DNA of 64,000 nucleotides from Verrucomicrobiales bacterium (lineage in GTDB: Bacteria; Verrucomicrobiota; Verrucomicrobiae; Limisphaerales; UBA1100): positions 1 to 64,000 of the forward strand of contig PBLV01000015.1 of the NCBI GenBank assembly GCA_002721895.1, read 5' to 3'. The position numbers and the translations under genes were made by a program. Positions within the stretch are counted from its first letter, which is position 1, and the number at the start of each line of letters is the position of its first letter. Shown in pieces: positions 46,994 to 54,805 of the stretch. The notes under the pieces are model-generated. The model did no database searches and had not been told where the DNA came from. It saw nothing but the letters and a program-made list of their open reading frames with translations.

Positions 46994-47230
46994 TTACCGC
47001 AGGGCTTGAACAGCCCGCAGGACATCATCGGGGGCGGGAAATTCTCCCGTTGCCCGTTTTGAATGGAGCATTTTTCCATCCGCAGTAACTTCAAAAACGC
47101 CGCCGTCGGATGGGACCAACTTCAAGGCGCCGATGCGCTGCTTCAGCTTCATGAGCCGTTCCGCCAGACCGACGGCATGGGGCTCATAGTTTCAAGCTGC
47201 GCAATATTCGATGACAATTTCCTTTGGCAT
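46994..47230 (-). CDS. SelW/Rdx-family selenoprotein with in-frame UGA (Sec13)
   Basis: 78 residues if UGA at 47194-47192 is read as selenocysteine: MPKEIVIEYCAAU, then NYEPHAVGLAERLMKLK, and ending DDVLRAVQALR before a TAA stop. This gives the CxxU redox motif (C10, U13) in the first beta-alpha turn, and GVFEVTADGKMLHSK in the middle, the hallmark of SelW/Rdx thioredoxin-like proteins. Homology continues on both sides of the UGA, which argues against a stop. Directly after the UGA is a bacterial SECIS-like hairpin. It sits at the head of the sel island. A normal gene call would miss it or truncate it to 12 residues. The start is the only ATG in frame; Shine-Dalgarno weak. Confidence 0.93.
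47151..47187 (-). promoter_or_regulatory. Bacterial SECIS hairpin
   Basis: Starting 4 bases after the UGA, ATGAGCC (47187-47181) pairs perfectly with GGCTCAT (47157-47151). Above it CC pairs with GG, and GCC (47176-47174) with GGC (47165-47163) closes an 8-base loop GTCGGTCT. The GGTCT in the loop equals the SelB-contact loop of the E. coli fdhF SECIS as I recall it. The hairpin is inside the coding region, as bacterial SECIS elements are. Confidence 0.88.
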
Positions 47231-47605
47231 ATCGTGGTGCTGGGAGAAAATAGGCAAAATTGCAAAAGGTTGGCGAGTTAGTTTTGTGTGTTTTGGATGG
47301 AATGAAGATTAGAGTAAAATAGGGTAGGCTTAATCGCAATTAACCATTTGCAAACCAAGTCGACATTCCTTGCAGTGCCTTCGGGGGTTGTCATGATGTT
47401 GGCTAAGGGCTGGCGTTGTCTTAATTTTTAGATAAGAGGGTTTTTGCTGTTGATGTTAATGTTCAACACAAGGTGGTGGTCGGTCGGGTGGCATCGCCAA
47501 TACCGGAAAAGGAGAGTCCATCTTCAAGCTAGTCAAGTTGGCTGCACCTTATGAAAAGCAAAAAGCCGCCCGGAATAGGCGGCTGGCTTTACATATAGTG
47601 TGGCT
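47231..47605. other. 375-bp intergenic region upstream of the selenoprotein
   Basis: AT-rich gap with no coding signal I can support. On the minus strand TTGCGA, 17 bases, TACTCT lies about 70-100 bases before the selenoprotein start and could be a weak sigma-70 promoter for the sel island. The far end (47555-47584) holds the terminator of the next minus-strand gene. Confidence 0.4.
47555..47584 (-). terminator. Intrinsic terminator of the small lipoprotein gene
   Basis: On the minus strand AGCCGCC-TATTCCG-GGCGGCT followed by a T run. The stem occupies 47584-47564. The stem sequence is the same as that of the terminator at 47846-47870. Confidence 0.92.
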
Positions 47606-47749
47606 TTATTTTTTGTCTTTGTTCTCCCCGGCACCATCAGGTGCCGCTTTTGCTTTCTCGGCCGGGGCGGCCGTAGGTTCAGTGGATTCGCAGCCGGCGA
47701 ACAGGAATGCCACAAAGGCAGTCGCTAGAACAAACAGTTTAATCTTCAT
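47606..47749 (-). CDS. Small lipoprotein (47 aa)
   Basis: A short gene on the minus strand, ATG 47749 to TAA 47606. AAAGGA lies about 10 bases before the start. The signal peptide KIKLFVLATAFVAFLFAGC has lipobox FAGC. The short mature part (ESTEPTAAPAEKAKAAPDG, then ENKDKK) is Ala/Pro/Lys-rich and probably disordered. The terminator 22 bases downstream and the good ribosome site make it real in spite of its size. Function unknown; such entericidin-like or Lpp-like small lipoproteins are abundant envelope components. Confidence 0.82.
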   Translation of the reverse strand: MKIKLFVLATAFVAFLFAGCESTEPTAAPAEKAKAAPDGAGENKDKK

Positions 47750-47845
47750 TAGTTTATGTCCTTTAGTTGGGGTTGTAACAACAGCCGGATTTCACGTTTT
47801 ATTTGGCGGCTCGTCAACCCTGCAAATGTTCCTATATTCTTGAGG

Positions 47846-47870
47846 CGCAAAAAGCCGCCCGAAGGCGGCT
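47846..47870 (-). terminator. Intrinsic terminator of the glycine-zipper lipoprotein gene
   Basis: On the minus strand AGCCGCC (47870-47864), loop TTCG, GGCGGCT (47859-47853), then TTTTT. It shares its stem with the terminator at 47555-47584, suggesting that the two small-lipoprotein units are related or that the hairpin was copied. Confidence 0.94.
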
Positions 47871-47894
47871 GGAAAATTGGCCTGACAGGGGCAA

Positions 47895-48116
47895 TTATGG
47901 GTTCGTTTTTTTCTGTGCGTCACGTTGGTTGCCCGCCGCACCACCCACAGCCGCGCCGATCGCGCCGCCTATGACGGTCGACTTTGTGTCGCCGCCAATC
48001 AGTTGGCCTGCAGCGGCACCAATTCCGCCCCCAATCAACGCCCCGGTGCCTGTGTCGGTTGCACAGCCTGTACCCAGAGCCATAGCTGCGGCGATGCCTA
48101 AAATCGTTTTCTTCAT
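47895..48116 (-). CDS. Glycine-zipper lipoprotein (73 aa)
   Basis: KKTILGIAAAMALGTGC is a lipoprotein signal (lipobox GTGC, Cys about 18). The mature part has Gly-zipper repeats with regular GxxxG spacing (GALIGGGIGAAAGQLIGG, STVIGGAIGAAVGGAAGN), typical of YMGG/OmpA-type glycine-zipper proteins that insert in or span the envelope. GGAG/AAGGAG lies about 7 bases before the ATG. Own terminator downstream. Exact role unknown. Confidence 0.9.
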   Translation of the reverse strand: MKKTILGIAAAMALGTGCATDTGTGALIGGGIGAAAGQLIGGDTKSTVIGGAIGAAVGGAAGNQRDAQKKTNP

Positions 48117-48248
48117 TGTTTCTCCTTTGTGTTAACCCTCGTTGGACGGGAGCGTTGCGGGTTTGTTCAAAAGTTTCAACGGAAAGTTTTCCCAAGGGGC
48201 TGCGGTGAAATGCGCTTGCCTCTGGGGCGGGATTGTTGAGACTTGGGC

Positions 48249-49145
48249 ATGGGTATATCACGGCGGAGACTTCTTGTTGGCGCGGGTGTTTCGAGTGTGG
48301 TTGCGGTGTCGGCACAAGTGCCTCTTAACGGAGCGGATGACGATTTCAAGGTAACCAAGGGGCGAATCAAACAATCCGTGATGGGGTGGTGCTTCAAGTC
48401 CGCGCCTGATCCTGTGGATGCGGAAACATTAATGAAGTGGGTGAAGGAAATTGGGATGGCGGGGATAGAGGGCGTGCCCCGGACGGTTTATCCCAAGGTG
48501 CGGGCGACTGGTTTGGGGGTATCGCTGGTTGGGAGTCATGGGTTTAAAACGGGGCCGTGCGTTCCTCGGCATCACGCAATGTGTCAGGCAAAGTTGACGG
48601 AAGCGATTGATGTGGCGGTGAAGGTGGGATGTCCCAGTGTCATCACATTTACGGGGTTTGGGGAGAAGGGGATTGCACCCGAACAGGGTGCGAAGCATTG
48701 CGTTAATTTTTGGAAATCGATGATGGGCTATGCAGAGAAACGCGAGGTGAACCTTGTTCTGGAGCACTTGAATACCCGGGATGATTCACATCCCATGAAG
48801 GGGCATCCGGGTTATTTTGGGGATGATGTGGATCATTGCGCCGAATTGGTTCGCTTGGTGGGTTCGCCGCGAATGAAGCTGCTGTTTGACATTTATCACG
48901 TTCAGATTATGAACGGCGATGTGATCCGGCGCATCAGGCAGTACAAAGACATCATCGGGCACTACCACACGGCGGGTAATCCCGGCCGGGCGGAATTGGA
49001 CGACTCGCAAGAAATCAATTATCCAGCCGTGATGCGGGCTATTCTTGAAACGGGCTATAAGGGATATGTTGCCCAGGAATTCATCCCCACGTGGAAGGAC
49101 AAAAAAGCGGCATTGCGACATGCAGCGCGGGTTTGTGATGTGTAA
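48249..49145 (+). CDS. Tat-exported TIM-barrel protein, hydroxypyruvate isomerase-like
   Basis: 298 residues from ATG 48249 (a TTG two codons earlier is possible). SRRRLLVGAGVSSVVAVSA is a Tat signal. The barrel belongs to the xylose-isomerase-like family: VMGWCFKSAPD, EVNLVLEHLNTRDD with the metal Glu, KLLFDIYHVQIMNGD with Asp/His ligands, and HYHTAGNPGR. These are typical of hydroxypyruvate isomerase (Hyi) relatives. An exported version is common in PVC genomes; its substrate is not known. Translationally coupled (TAATG) to the following unknown gene. Confidence 0.88.
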   Translation: MGISRRRLLVGAGVSSVVAVSAQVPLNGADDDFKVTKGRIKQSVMGWCFKSAPDPVDAETLMKWVKEIGMAGIEGVPRTVYPKVRATGLGVSLVGSHGFKTGPCVPRHHAMCQAKLTEAIDVAVKVGCPSVITFTGFGEKGIAPEQGAKHCVNFWKSMMGYAEKREVNLVLEHLNTRDDSHPMKGHPGYFGDDVDHCAELVRLVGSPRMKLLFDIYHVQIMNGDVIRRIRQYKDIIGHYHTAGNPGRAELDDSQEINYPAVMRAILETGYKGYVAQEFIPTWKDKKAALRHAARVCDV

Positions 49146-50002
49146 TGAAGAAGGTGGTTCTGCCAGTTTTGGCCTTGGCTTGTGTGGGTTGTATCACGGT
49201 CGTGGGGACGTTCGTTTGGGAAAAGCGCTCGGGCACGACGGCGCTGGTTTTCGGTGATGATGATGCGTGGATTTTGGGAGCCGATTTTTCGCGTGAAATT
49301 TCCATGAATTCAGCCCCGCCATTCATTCCCGGCCGGGTACGCAACAATGAATTCCAGTTATTTATGCAGCAGAGAGATGGCTCGGGCCGAAGGGAGGTTG
49401 GGCGACGGCAAGCGGGAAGTGTCGAGACTGCATACCTAATGAAGCGGGCGGGATATGTGTTGTCCCAGATCCGAACGGATTCGCACATCCAATTTTCTCG
49501 GATGGGTTTGAAAAATGGCGGGGTTCAATTGGTCTATGAGGTGCCATGGTATCACCGTAGTCTGCCGTTCGTTCGCGTGATTCCCTCGCCGGATGGAAAA
49601 GTCTTGGCGCGATGCCAATTGTCCAGGCGTAGTTGGCCAAGGGAGGCGGGATTGATCATTCCAAGAAAGATTGCAGAAATCGAGGTGGTCTTCCTTGATT
49701 CGGAAAGTCTGGAGGTAACGGGGCGGGGAAATACGATTATGTTTGCGGAGGGGGCGGCATCACTCGAAGTCGTGTGGCAGCGGGATAAAACACTGTTGCT
49801 GACCTGTTTTTCTGAAAAGGAAGCGCGTGTGATGACCTTGGATGGGAAATCGAAGCCGATTGCGTTTCCCGAGCGGTTGAGTACCGTTCAAACCACCAGC
49901 AGTCAATGGGACGGGAACGGTCGTTGGCTTGAAGGTTTTGCTGCTGATGGGATGCTGATCTTGGGCGATCCGAAACCGGAAAAAGTTTTTGGCGCTAATT
50001 AA
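49145..50002 (+). CDS. Hypothetical exported protein
   Basis: 285 residues. An N-terminal hydrophobic segment (KKVVLPVLALACVGCITVVGTFVW) could be a signal peptide or lipoprotein signal (ACVGC). The body alternates short beta strands (VEVVFLDSESLEVTGRG; VVWQRDKTLLLTCFS; DGKSKPIAFP), suggesting a propeller-like or all-beta fold. I recognise no family. Its start overlaps the previous stop by one base, and its 3' end overlaps the convergent PfkB gene by 8 bases. Confidence 0.72.
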   Translation: MKKVVLPVLALACVGCITVVGTFVWEKRSGTTALVFGDDDAWILGADFSREISMNSAPPFIPGRVRNNEFQLFMQQRDGSGRREVGRRQAGSVETAYLMKRAGYVLSQIRTDSHIQFSRMGLKNGGVQLVYEVPWYHRSLPFVRVIPSPDGKVLARCQLSRRSWPREAGLIIPRKIAEIEVVFLDSESLEVTGRGNTIMFAEGAASLEVVWQRDKTLLLTCFSEKEARVMTLDGKSKPIAFPERLSTVQTTSSQWDGNGRWLEGFAADGMLILGDPKPEKVFGAN

Positions 50003-50999
50003 GTTGGTTCGTAATTAGGTTTTTGATCTCTGTCAATGAGGCGGCACCAGTGGTCCCGAGTTTGTGAATGACTACAGAGGCGGCGGCGTTGGCGAGTTCG
50101 AGGGATTGGCCGGTGCTGGCTCCGGCGGCGAGGGCAGTGGTGAGGTTGGCCATCACGGCGTCGCCGGCGCCGACGATATCGATTTCTCCAGAAACGGGCA
50201 GGGCAGGGCGTTGTTCCACGTTGCCGTTGGCGTCCGCGCCGACAATGCCGTTTTCACTGAGTGACACGAAAACGAGTTGGCCGGTCTGTCGGGCCAGGGC
50301 GCTGGCGGCTATGGAGGGTTCGTTGAATTCGACGCTGAGCTGGGCCAGTTCGTCAGCATTCATCTTATAAATGATCGCCGGCCAATCCTTCAGTCCACGG
50401 CGACTATCACCGATGATAAGGCATGTGTCGCGCACTTCGTCCAGTGCTTCAAGCATTGAGCGAGTGACCACGCCGGTTTCCGGTGTGTCCACCTGATCCA
50501 ACACAATGACCGCGTTCACGTCTTTCGCCAGCGACCGAACGGCGTTGGCCAGTTGATGTTGGAGCGTTGTGGGAGTGGGATGCCAGTTTTTGCTGTCGAG
50601 CCGGTTCAGTTCCTCCGGAGGTTGACCGGGGTGCATGAGGAGCGGTTTGCAGTAGGTGAATGTACGTTGATCTTCGCTCTCAAAAAAATATTTCATCCGC
50701 ACGCCGGGCGTTTGTTCAAGGGCACGGTAGAGTTCGTAGCCTTCCCCATCGCAGCCGCAAAAGCCGACGGGCCAGAGCTCGCCCACGCCGAGTGCGGCAA
50801 GGTTGTTGAGTACCGTGCCGGAGGCGCCGGGTTGGGCGCGTACTCGAGTGACGTTGTGTACGGGCAGACCAGTTTCGATTGAGGTCTCCTTTTTGTCCGG
50901 ATCAATCTCTAAATACCGGTCACAGCTGTAATCGCCTACCACGGCAATGCGCAGGTTGGCGTATTGATCGGTGATGTGCTGAAAGGGGTCGGAGTCCAT
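49995..50999 (-). CDS. PfkB-family carbohydrate kinase, HldE kinase-domain-like
   Basis: 334 residues. Ribokinase fold: RIAVVGDYSCDRYLEID at the start, PGASGTVLNNLAALG for substrate binding, DIVGAGDAVMANL (275-287) with catalytic D280 near the C-terminus. It most resembles the RfaE/HldE domain I (heptose-7-phosphate kinase) group but lacks the nucleotidyltransferase domain. It is the last gene of a three-gene run after a HAD phosphatase and a deoxyhypusine-synthase-like gene. Substrate uncertain. Confidence 0.87.
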   Translation of the reverse strand: MDSDPFQHITDQYANLRIAVVGDYSCDRYLEIDPDKKETSIETGLPVHNVTRVRAQPGASGTVLNNLAALGVGELWPVGFCGCDGEGYELYRALEQTPGVRMKYFFESEDQRTFTYCKPLLMHPGQPPEELNRLDSKNWHPTPTTLQHQLANAVRSLAKDVNAVIVLDQVDTPETGVVTRSMLEALDEVRDTCLIIGDSRRGLKDWPAIIYKMNADELAQLSVEFNEPSIAASALARQTGQLVFVSLSENGIVGADANGNVEQRPALPVSGEIDIVGAGDAVMANLTTALAAGASTGQSLELANAAASVVIHKLGTTGAASLTEIKNLITNQLN

Positions 51000-51006
51000 T
51001 TTATTT

Positions 51007-51045
51007 CTTACGCAGAGTCGCAGAGAAAAAATCGTTCTGCGTAAG
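51007..51045. repeat. ACGCAGAG-type palindromic intergenic repeat
   Basis: CTTACGCAGA (51007-51016) is the exact inverted copy of TCTGCGTAAG (51036-51045), with GTCGCAGAGAAAAAATCGT between. The ACGCAGAG-x-CGCAGAG word is a dispersed repeat known from many bacterial genomes. It sits in the 46-base gap between the unknown gene and the kinase and could attenuate the kinase. Confidence 0.7.
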
Positions 51046-52143
51046 TTATTGGTTCAATGCATTCAACAAGTGATGCGTGAAACCGATGTTGTCGCATTGG
51101 GCATAATGCATGGTGCCACCCATGCGATCATAGCTTTTGCAGAAGCGCAGGTAGTAGGCGGGGTTATCCTTGGGCGGTTCGCCTTGGGTCCAGTCCCAGC
51201 CGCCGCCGTCTTGGATATCCACCACATGAATGCTATGGCCGCTGACGATCTCGAGATCGGCTTGCAGGCGCAGGTTGTTAACGCAGGAGATGCTTTTCTC
51301 GAACACCTGCGGCCCCATGATCGCGCTGCCAACAGAGAGCACTACGCCGCCGTCGAGGCCTTCCACCGAACCACCAAAGGTGGCGAAATCCAATCCAGCT
51401 GCTCGGCCCAAGGCGGCCCCGTTGAAAAGAGGGTGGTTGGAGATGATGTCGTAGCCGATGCCGGGATGCACGGTAAGTGGGACATGGTGCCGGAAGGCGT
51501 TGCCAAGGACGCAAGATGCCTTCCAAGGATGGGCAATCTTATGCTGGCCCTCGGCGAGGTTGTGCTGGTTCATGGCCTGCAGCAGTTCTGCGCGTGCTGG
51601 CGAAAGTGGGTGCGAGGGCTCGTCACGCAGTGCCGCTTCCAACTCGGCGCGTGCGGGCAGGATGATGCCATCCTCGGTAACCATGCGGCCAACGCTGGTG
51701 CCAAAACCCTCCTCGTGCAAGGCACCGGCCAGCACGGCTAGATGGAGGCAGCGGCCGGTCTCCTCCCAAGTGCCGAAGGTGCCGGTGGCGACATTGGCAC
51801 GCACGCTCTCGGTGGAGCGGCCGTGGTGCGCCCATTCCCAGTCGTGAATGACGCCGGCGCCGTTGGTGGCGAGATGCGTGATCCAGCCACCGGCCATAAG
51901 GGCATCGAGCAGTTTATGGGCACCGTTTTTGATAAGGTGCGCTCCGTAAATGTACATCACACTGGCACCTCGTTCGCGGGCGGCACGGATGTTGACAGCG
52001 CATTGGGATACCTGTTCTTGGTTGGCATCCGAAAGTGCGCTCGGTGCGCTCATGGGATCAATAAGAGTTTCCTCGATGCCGGCCATGCTGTCGCGCTCGG
52101 TGAGCGGGTAGACTTTCAGTTTGGCGAGATCGATCGACTTCAT
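51046..52143 (-). CDS. Unknown conserved protein, distantly deoxyhypusine-synthase-like
   Basis: 365 residues, no signal peptide. VMYIYGAHLIKNGAHKLLDAL and HLATNGAGVIHDWEWA resemble the GAHxIKxG...NGAGxIHDxE pattern I associate with deoxyhypusine-synthase-fold proteins, so an NAD-binding fold is likely. FGGSVEGLDGGVVLSVGSAIMG adds a second Gly-rich block. Bacterial members of that fold act on amines or in unknown pathways. It overlaps the HAD gene stop (ATGA), so it works with the phosphatase and probably with the kinase. No function is assigned; the family call is tentative. Confidence 0.7.
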   Translation of the reverse strand: MKSIDLAKLKVYPLTERDSMAGIEETLIDPMSAPSALSDANQEQVSQCAVNIRAARERGASVMYIYGAHLIKNGAHKLLDALMAGGWITHLATNGAGVIHDWEWAHHGRSTESVRANVATGTFGTWEETGRCLHLAVLAGALHEEGFGTSVGRMVTEDGIILPARAELEAALRDEPSHPLSPARAELLQAMNQHNLAEGQHKIAHPWKASCVLGNAFRHHVPLTVHPGIGYDIISNHPLFNGAALGRAAGLDFATFGGSVEGLDGGVVLSVGSAIMGPQVFEKSISCVNNLRLQADLEIVSGHSIHVVDIQDGGGWDWTQGEPPKDNPAYYLRFCKSYDRMGGTMHYAQCDNIGFTHHLLNALNQ

Positions 52144-52994
52144 AATCCGAGGATGAGGTCGGTGAGGAGTTCGGGATTGCGGAAATCGGCGATTAGGGCG
52201 TCAGCGTTGGCGTCGAGTAGGACGGCTTTTTTGTTGGTATCAAGGATGCCTGAGCCGTTGGTGTGTTCGTCTGTGCAAACGCCGATGGTGAGACCATGGA
52301 GGTTATTGGTGGCTTTTATTTCAGCGGCACCATCGCCAAACATTACAAGATTTTCACCAGTGAATTTGTCCTCGGCCATCCATTGCTCGAGCACGGTTTG
52401 TTTGCTGAAATTGTCGGCGTGCACGTGGCCCTGTATGCGGCCTTCGCAGTAGCGCGTGAGGTCGAGCAGGTCGGCTTCCAGGTTGATCTGTGCGTGTGGA
52501 TTTCCGCTGAGGATGAAAGTCTTAAGGCCGTGCGTGTGTAAATGCTCGATGAGCGCACGGCCGCCATGGACGATCAATTCGTCCGGCCGCGTCTCGCCTT
52601 CGCGCAGTTGGCGGTGGCGTTCGTCAGCCATGGCATCCAGCGGGGCGATAAAGGCGTTGAGTAGTTCATCCGGGTCAGCCGTGTTGCCGCGTTCGGTGAT
52701 TTGCTTGGCCATCTCGGCCATAAACACCAGCGTGGGCTGGCCGTTGAAGCGGTACATTTCATTGAAGAGATGGGAGCGAATGTCACTGGCAGTTTCACCG
52801 GGCTGCAATGTCAGCTGAGGCCCAATGACTTGCTGCATGATTTCCGGCCAGCCATGGCGGATCCAGGAAAGAGTGCCGTCGAAATCAAACACGACATGTG
52901 TGGCATTCGGACGGGGCATAAACGTGGGGAGGAGTTCGATATCCAGTTGGGGTGGTGCGGTCGGCACGGTGACAGTCAAGGGGGGATACGGCAA
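52140..52994 (-). CDS. HAD-family hydrolase (phosphoglycolate phosphatase-like)
   Basis: 284 residues if a TTG at 52994 is used; GTG 52967 or ATG 52919 are alternatives and the true start is unclear. HAD motif I is VVFDFDGTLSW (D37, D39), motif II is in TFILSGNPH, and motif IV is LVMFGDGAAEIK. A four-helix cap lies between motifs I and II, as in phosphoglycolate phosphatases (class C1). It overlaps the next gene by 4 bases and is first in a run with the unknown gene and the PfkB kinase. Confidence 0.86.
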   Translation of the reverse strand: MPYPPLTVTVPTAPPQLDIELLPTFMPRPNATHVVFDFDGTLSWIRHGWPEIMQQVIGPQLTLQPGETASDIRSHLFNEMYRFNGQPTLVFMAEMAKQITERGNTADPDELLNAFIAPLDAMADERHRQLREGETRPDELIVHGGRALIEHLHTHGLKTFILSGNPHAQINLEADLLDLTRYCEGRIQGHVHADNFSKQTVLEQWMAEDKFTGENLVMFGDGAAEIKATNNLHGLTIGVCTDEHTNGSGILDTNKKAVLLDANADALIADFRNPELLTDLILGL

Positions 52995-53071
52995 AAAAAC
53001 AAGCCTGCACCATGAATCAGCTTGATTCGCGAGCGTGACTGTCTCCCAATGGGTGCATGCAAACGAACGTC

Positions 53072-54145
53072 ATGAAACGTCGTGATTTTCTTGCCAGTGC
53101 CACCGCCGCGGCGGTTGCCACCACGCTGCCTGCCGAGGTGGCCAGAAAACGCATCAAGCAACCCCTGCGGCTGGGCTTAGATAACTTTGCCGTGCGGGCG
53201 ATGAACTGGAATGCGAAGCAGTTGATTGATTACACCAAAAAGCTGCGGTGCGATTCGCTGTTCATCACGGACCTCGGGCCGTTTGAGAATTTTGAGGAGA
53301 AATACTTGAAGGGTGTGAAGGCGTATGCAGATGACAGGGGCATCAAACTGTACATCGGCTCTTGGAGTATTTGCCCGACCTCGCCGTCATTCAAGGATAC
53401 TTGGGGCACGGCCGAAGAGCATCTGGCGCTGGGCATTCGCATTTCCAAGACGCTCGGCTCGCCGGCGTTTCGGGTGATCCTCGGATCGCGCCGCGACCGC
53501 GCCACGGAAGGCGGTATTGAGGCGCGCATTGATGACACCGTGAATCTTCTAAAGGCCAACAAGAACCGCGCGACCGATGCGGGCATCAAGATCGCCATGG
53601 AGAATCACGCGGGTGATATGCATTCGCTGGAATTGGTGCGGCTCGTGGAAGAGGCTGGCAAGGATTGGGTGGGCGTGAATATGGATTCCGGGAACGCTGT
53701 GTGGACGCTGGAGGATCCGTTTGAGAATCTCAAGAATCTCGCTCCGTATGTGCTGACCACTAGCCTGCGCGACACGATGGCGTGGCCGAGCGAGAATGGC
53801 TACACCGCCGCGTGGACGGCGATGGGTGAAGGTCTCGTTGACTGGAAACAATACTTCGCGCATTTTACGAAGGTATGTCCGGACGCGCCTGTTTGCATTG
53901 AAACCATCTCCGGCTTCAACCGCGAATTGGCGGTGAAAAAGGAAGACTTTTGGGAGGATTGGCCCAAGGGCAAGCCCAAGGGCTACGCCAAATTTGAGGC
54001 CTTCGCCAAACGTGGCACGCCGATCGGCACGTTCAAGGCGCCTGCGGGAGTGGACCGGAGAGTGGCGCAACAGAATTTCCAAAAGGGCGACATCGAGCGC
54101 AGCATTGCCTACTGCCGCAAGATCGGCTTGGGCCGGGACCGTTAG
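53072..54145 (+). CDS. Tat-exported sugar phosphate isomerase/epimerase-like TIM barrel
   Basis: 357 residues from ATG 53072 (MKRRDFLASATAAAVATTLPA), an RR-x-F-L Tat signal; ATG 53057 would add five residues. The barrel is AP-endonuclease-2/xylose-isomerase-like: LGLDNFAVRAM, IKIAMENHAGDMHSLELV with the metal Glu and His, and VGVNMDSGNAVWTLEDP. A typical PVC exported isomerase-like protein with unknown substrate. The trpF start codon directly follows its stop with no gap. Confidence 0.88.
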   Translation: MKRRDFLASATAAAVATTLPAEVARKRIKQPLRLGLDNFAVRAMNWNAKQLIDYTKKLRCDSLFITDLGPFENFEEKYLKGVKAYADDRGIKLYIGSWSICPTSPSFKDTWGTAEEHLALGIRISKTLGSPAFRVILGSRRDRATEGGIEARIDDTVNLLKANKNRATDAGIKIAMENHAGDMHSLELVRLVEEAGKDWVGVNMDSGNAVWTLEDPFENLKNLAPYVLTTSLRDTMAWPSENGYTAAWTAMGEGLVDWKQYFAHFTKVCPDAPVCIETISGFNRELAVKKEDFWEDWPKGKPKGYAKFEAFAKRGTPIGTFKAPAGVDRRVAQQNFQKGDIERSIAYCRKIGLGRDR

Positions 54146-54763
54146 GTGAGTGTCACCGTCAAGATCTGCGGGATCACCAGCGAAGCGGATGCATTGACGG
54201 CCGCCGAATCCGGCGCGGATGCCGTTGGTTTGATGTTTTACGAGGGCAGCCCGCGTTTTGTCTCGCTGGAGGTGGCGCGGGCGATTGTGGAGGTTTTGCC
54301 GCCATCGGTGGCGCGGGTGGGGGTGTTTGTGAACGCGGAGGAATCGGTGGTGAGGCAGGCGATGCGGGAGTGCACATTGAATGTGCTGCAGTTTCACGGT
54401 GAGGAGTCGCCGGAGTTTTGCGCGGGGTTTGGGGCAATGACGTTGAAGGCGATCCGGGTGAAGGATGAGTCGTCGCTGGCGGAGCTGGAGCGGTTTGGGA
54501 CGGATGGGTTCTTGCTGGATGCGTTTTCGAAGGATGCGCGCGGGGGGACGGGGGAGCAATTCAACTGGGAGTTGGCGCGTAAGGCGGGGGAGTGCGGGAA
54601 GCCGATTTTTTTGGCGGGGGGATTGACGGCAGAGAACGTGGCGGAGGCGGTGCGGGTGGCGGATCCGTTCGCGGTGGATGTGTCGAGCGGGGTGGAGAGT
54701 GAGCCGGGCGTGAAGGATGCGGCGAAGATGCGGGCGTTCGTGGCGGCAGCCAAGGGCGCGTGA
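54146..54763 (+). CDS. trpF: Phosphoribosylanthranilate isomerase
   Basis: 205 residues, GTG start directly after the preceding stop. VKICGITSEADALTAAESGADAVG (5-28) has the catalytic Cys, and LLDAFSKDARGGTGEQFNW supplies the catalytic Asp (LLDA). FLAGGLTAENV and VDVSSGVESEPGVKD bind the phosphate. It isomerises phosphoribosylanthranilate in tryptophan synthesis. trpB follows 42 bases later. Confidence 0.95.
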   Translation: MSVTVKICGITSEADALTAAESGADAVGLMFYEGSPRFVSLEVARAIVEVLPPSVARVGVFVNAEESVVRQAMRECTLNVLQFHGEESPEFCAGFGAMTLKAIRVKDESSLAELERFGTDGFLLDAFSKDARGGTGEQFNWELARKAGECGKPIFLAGGLTAENVAEAVRVADPFAVDVSSGVESEPGVKDAAKMRAFVAAAKGA

Positions 54764-54805
54764 ATGGGCGTGATTGGGCGGGGCGTTTGTGGCAGGGTGG
54801 CGGGG

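Noticed and set aside
46753..47094. 113-residue minus-strand frame
   Set aside because: It runs through tRNA-Sec and is in a different frame from the selenoprotein; no family resemblance.
46863..47281. Plus-strand short frames over tRNA-Sec and the selenoprotein
   Set aside because: Antisense to well-supported RNA and protein genes, no ribosome sites.
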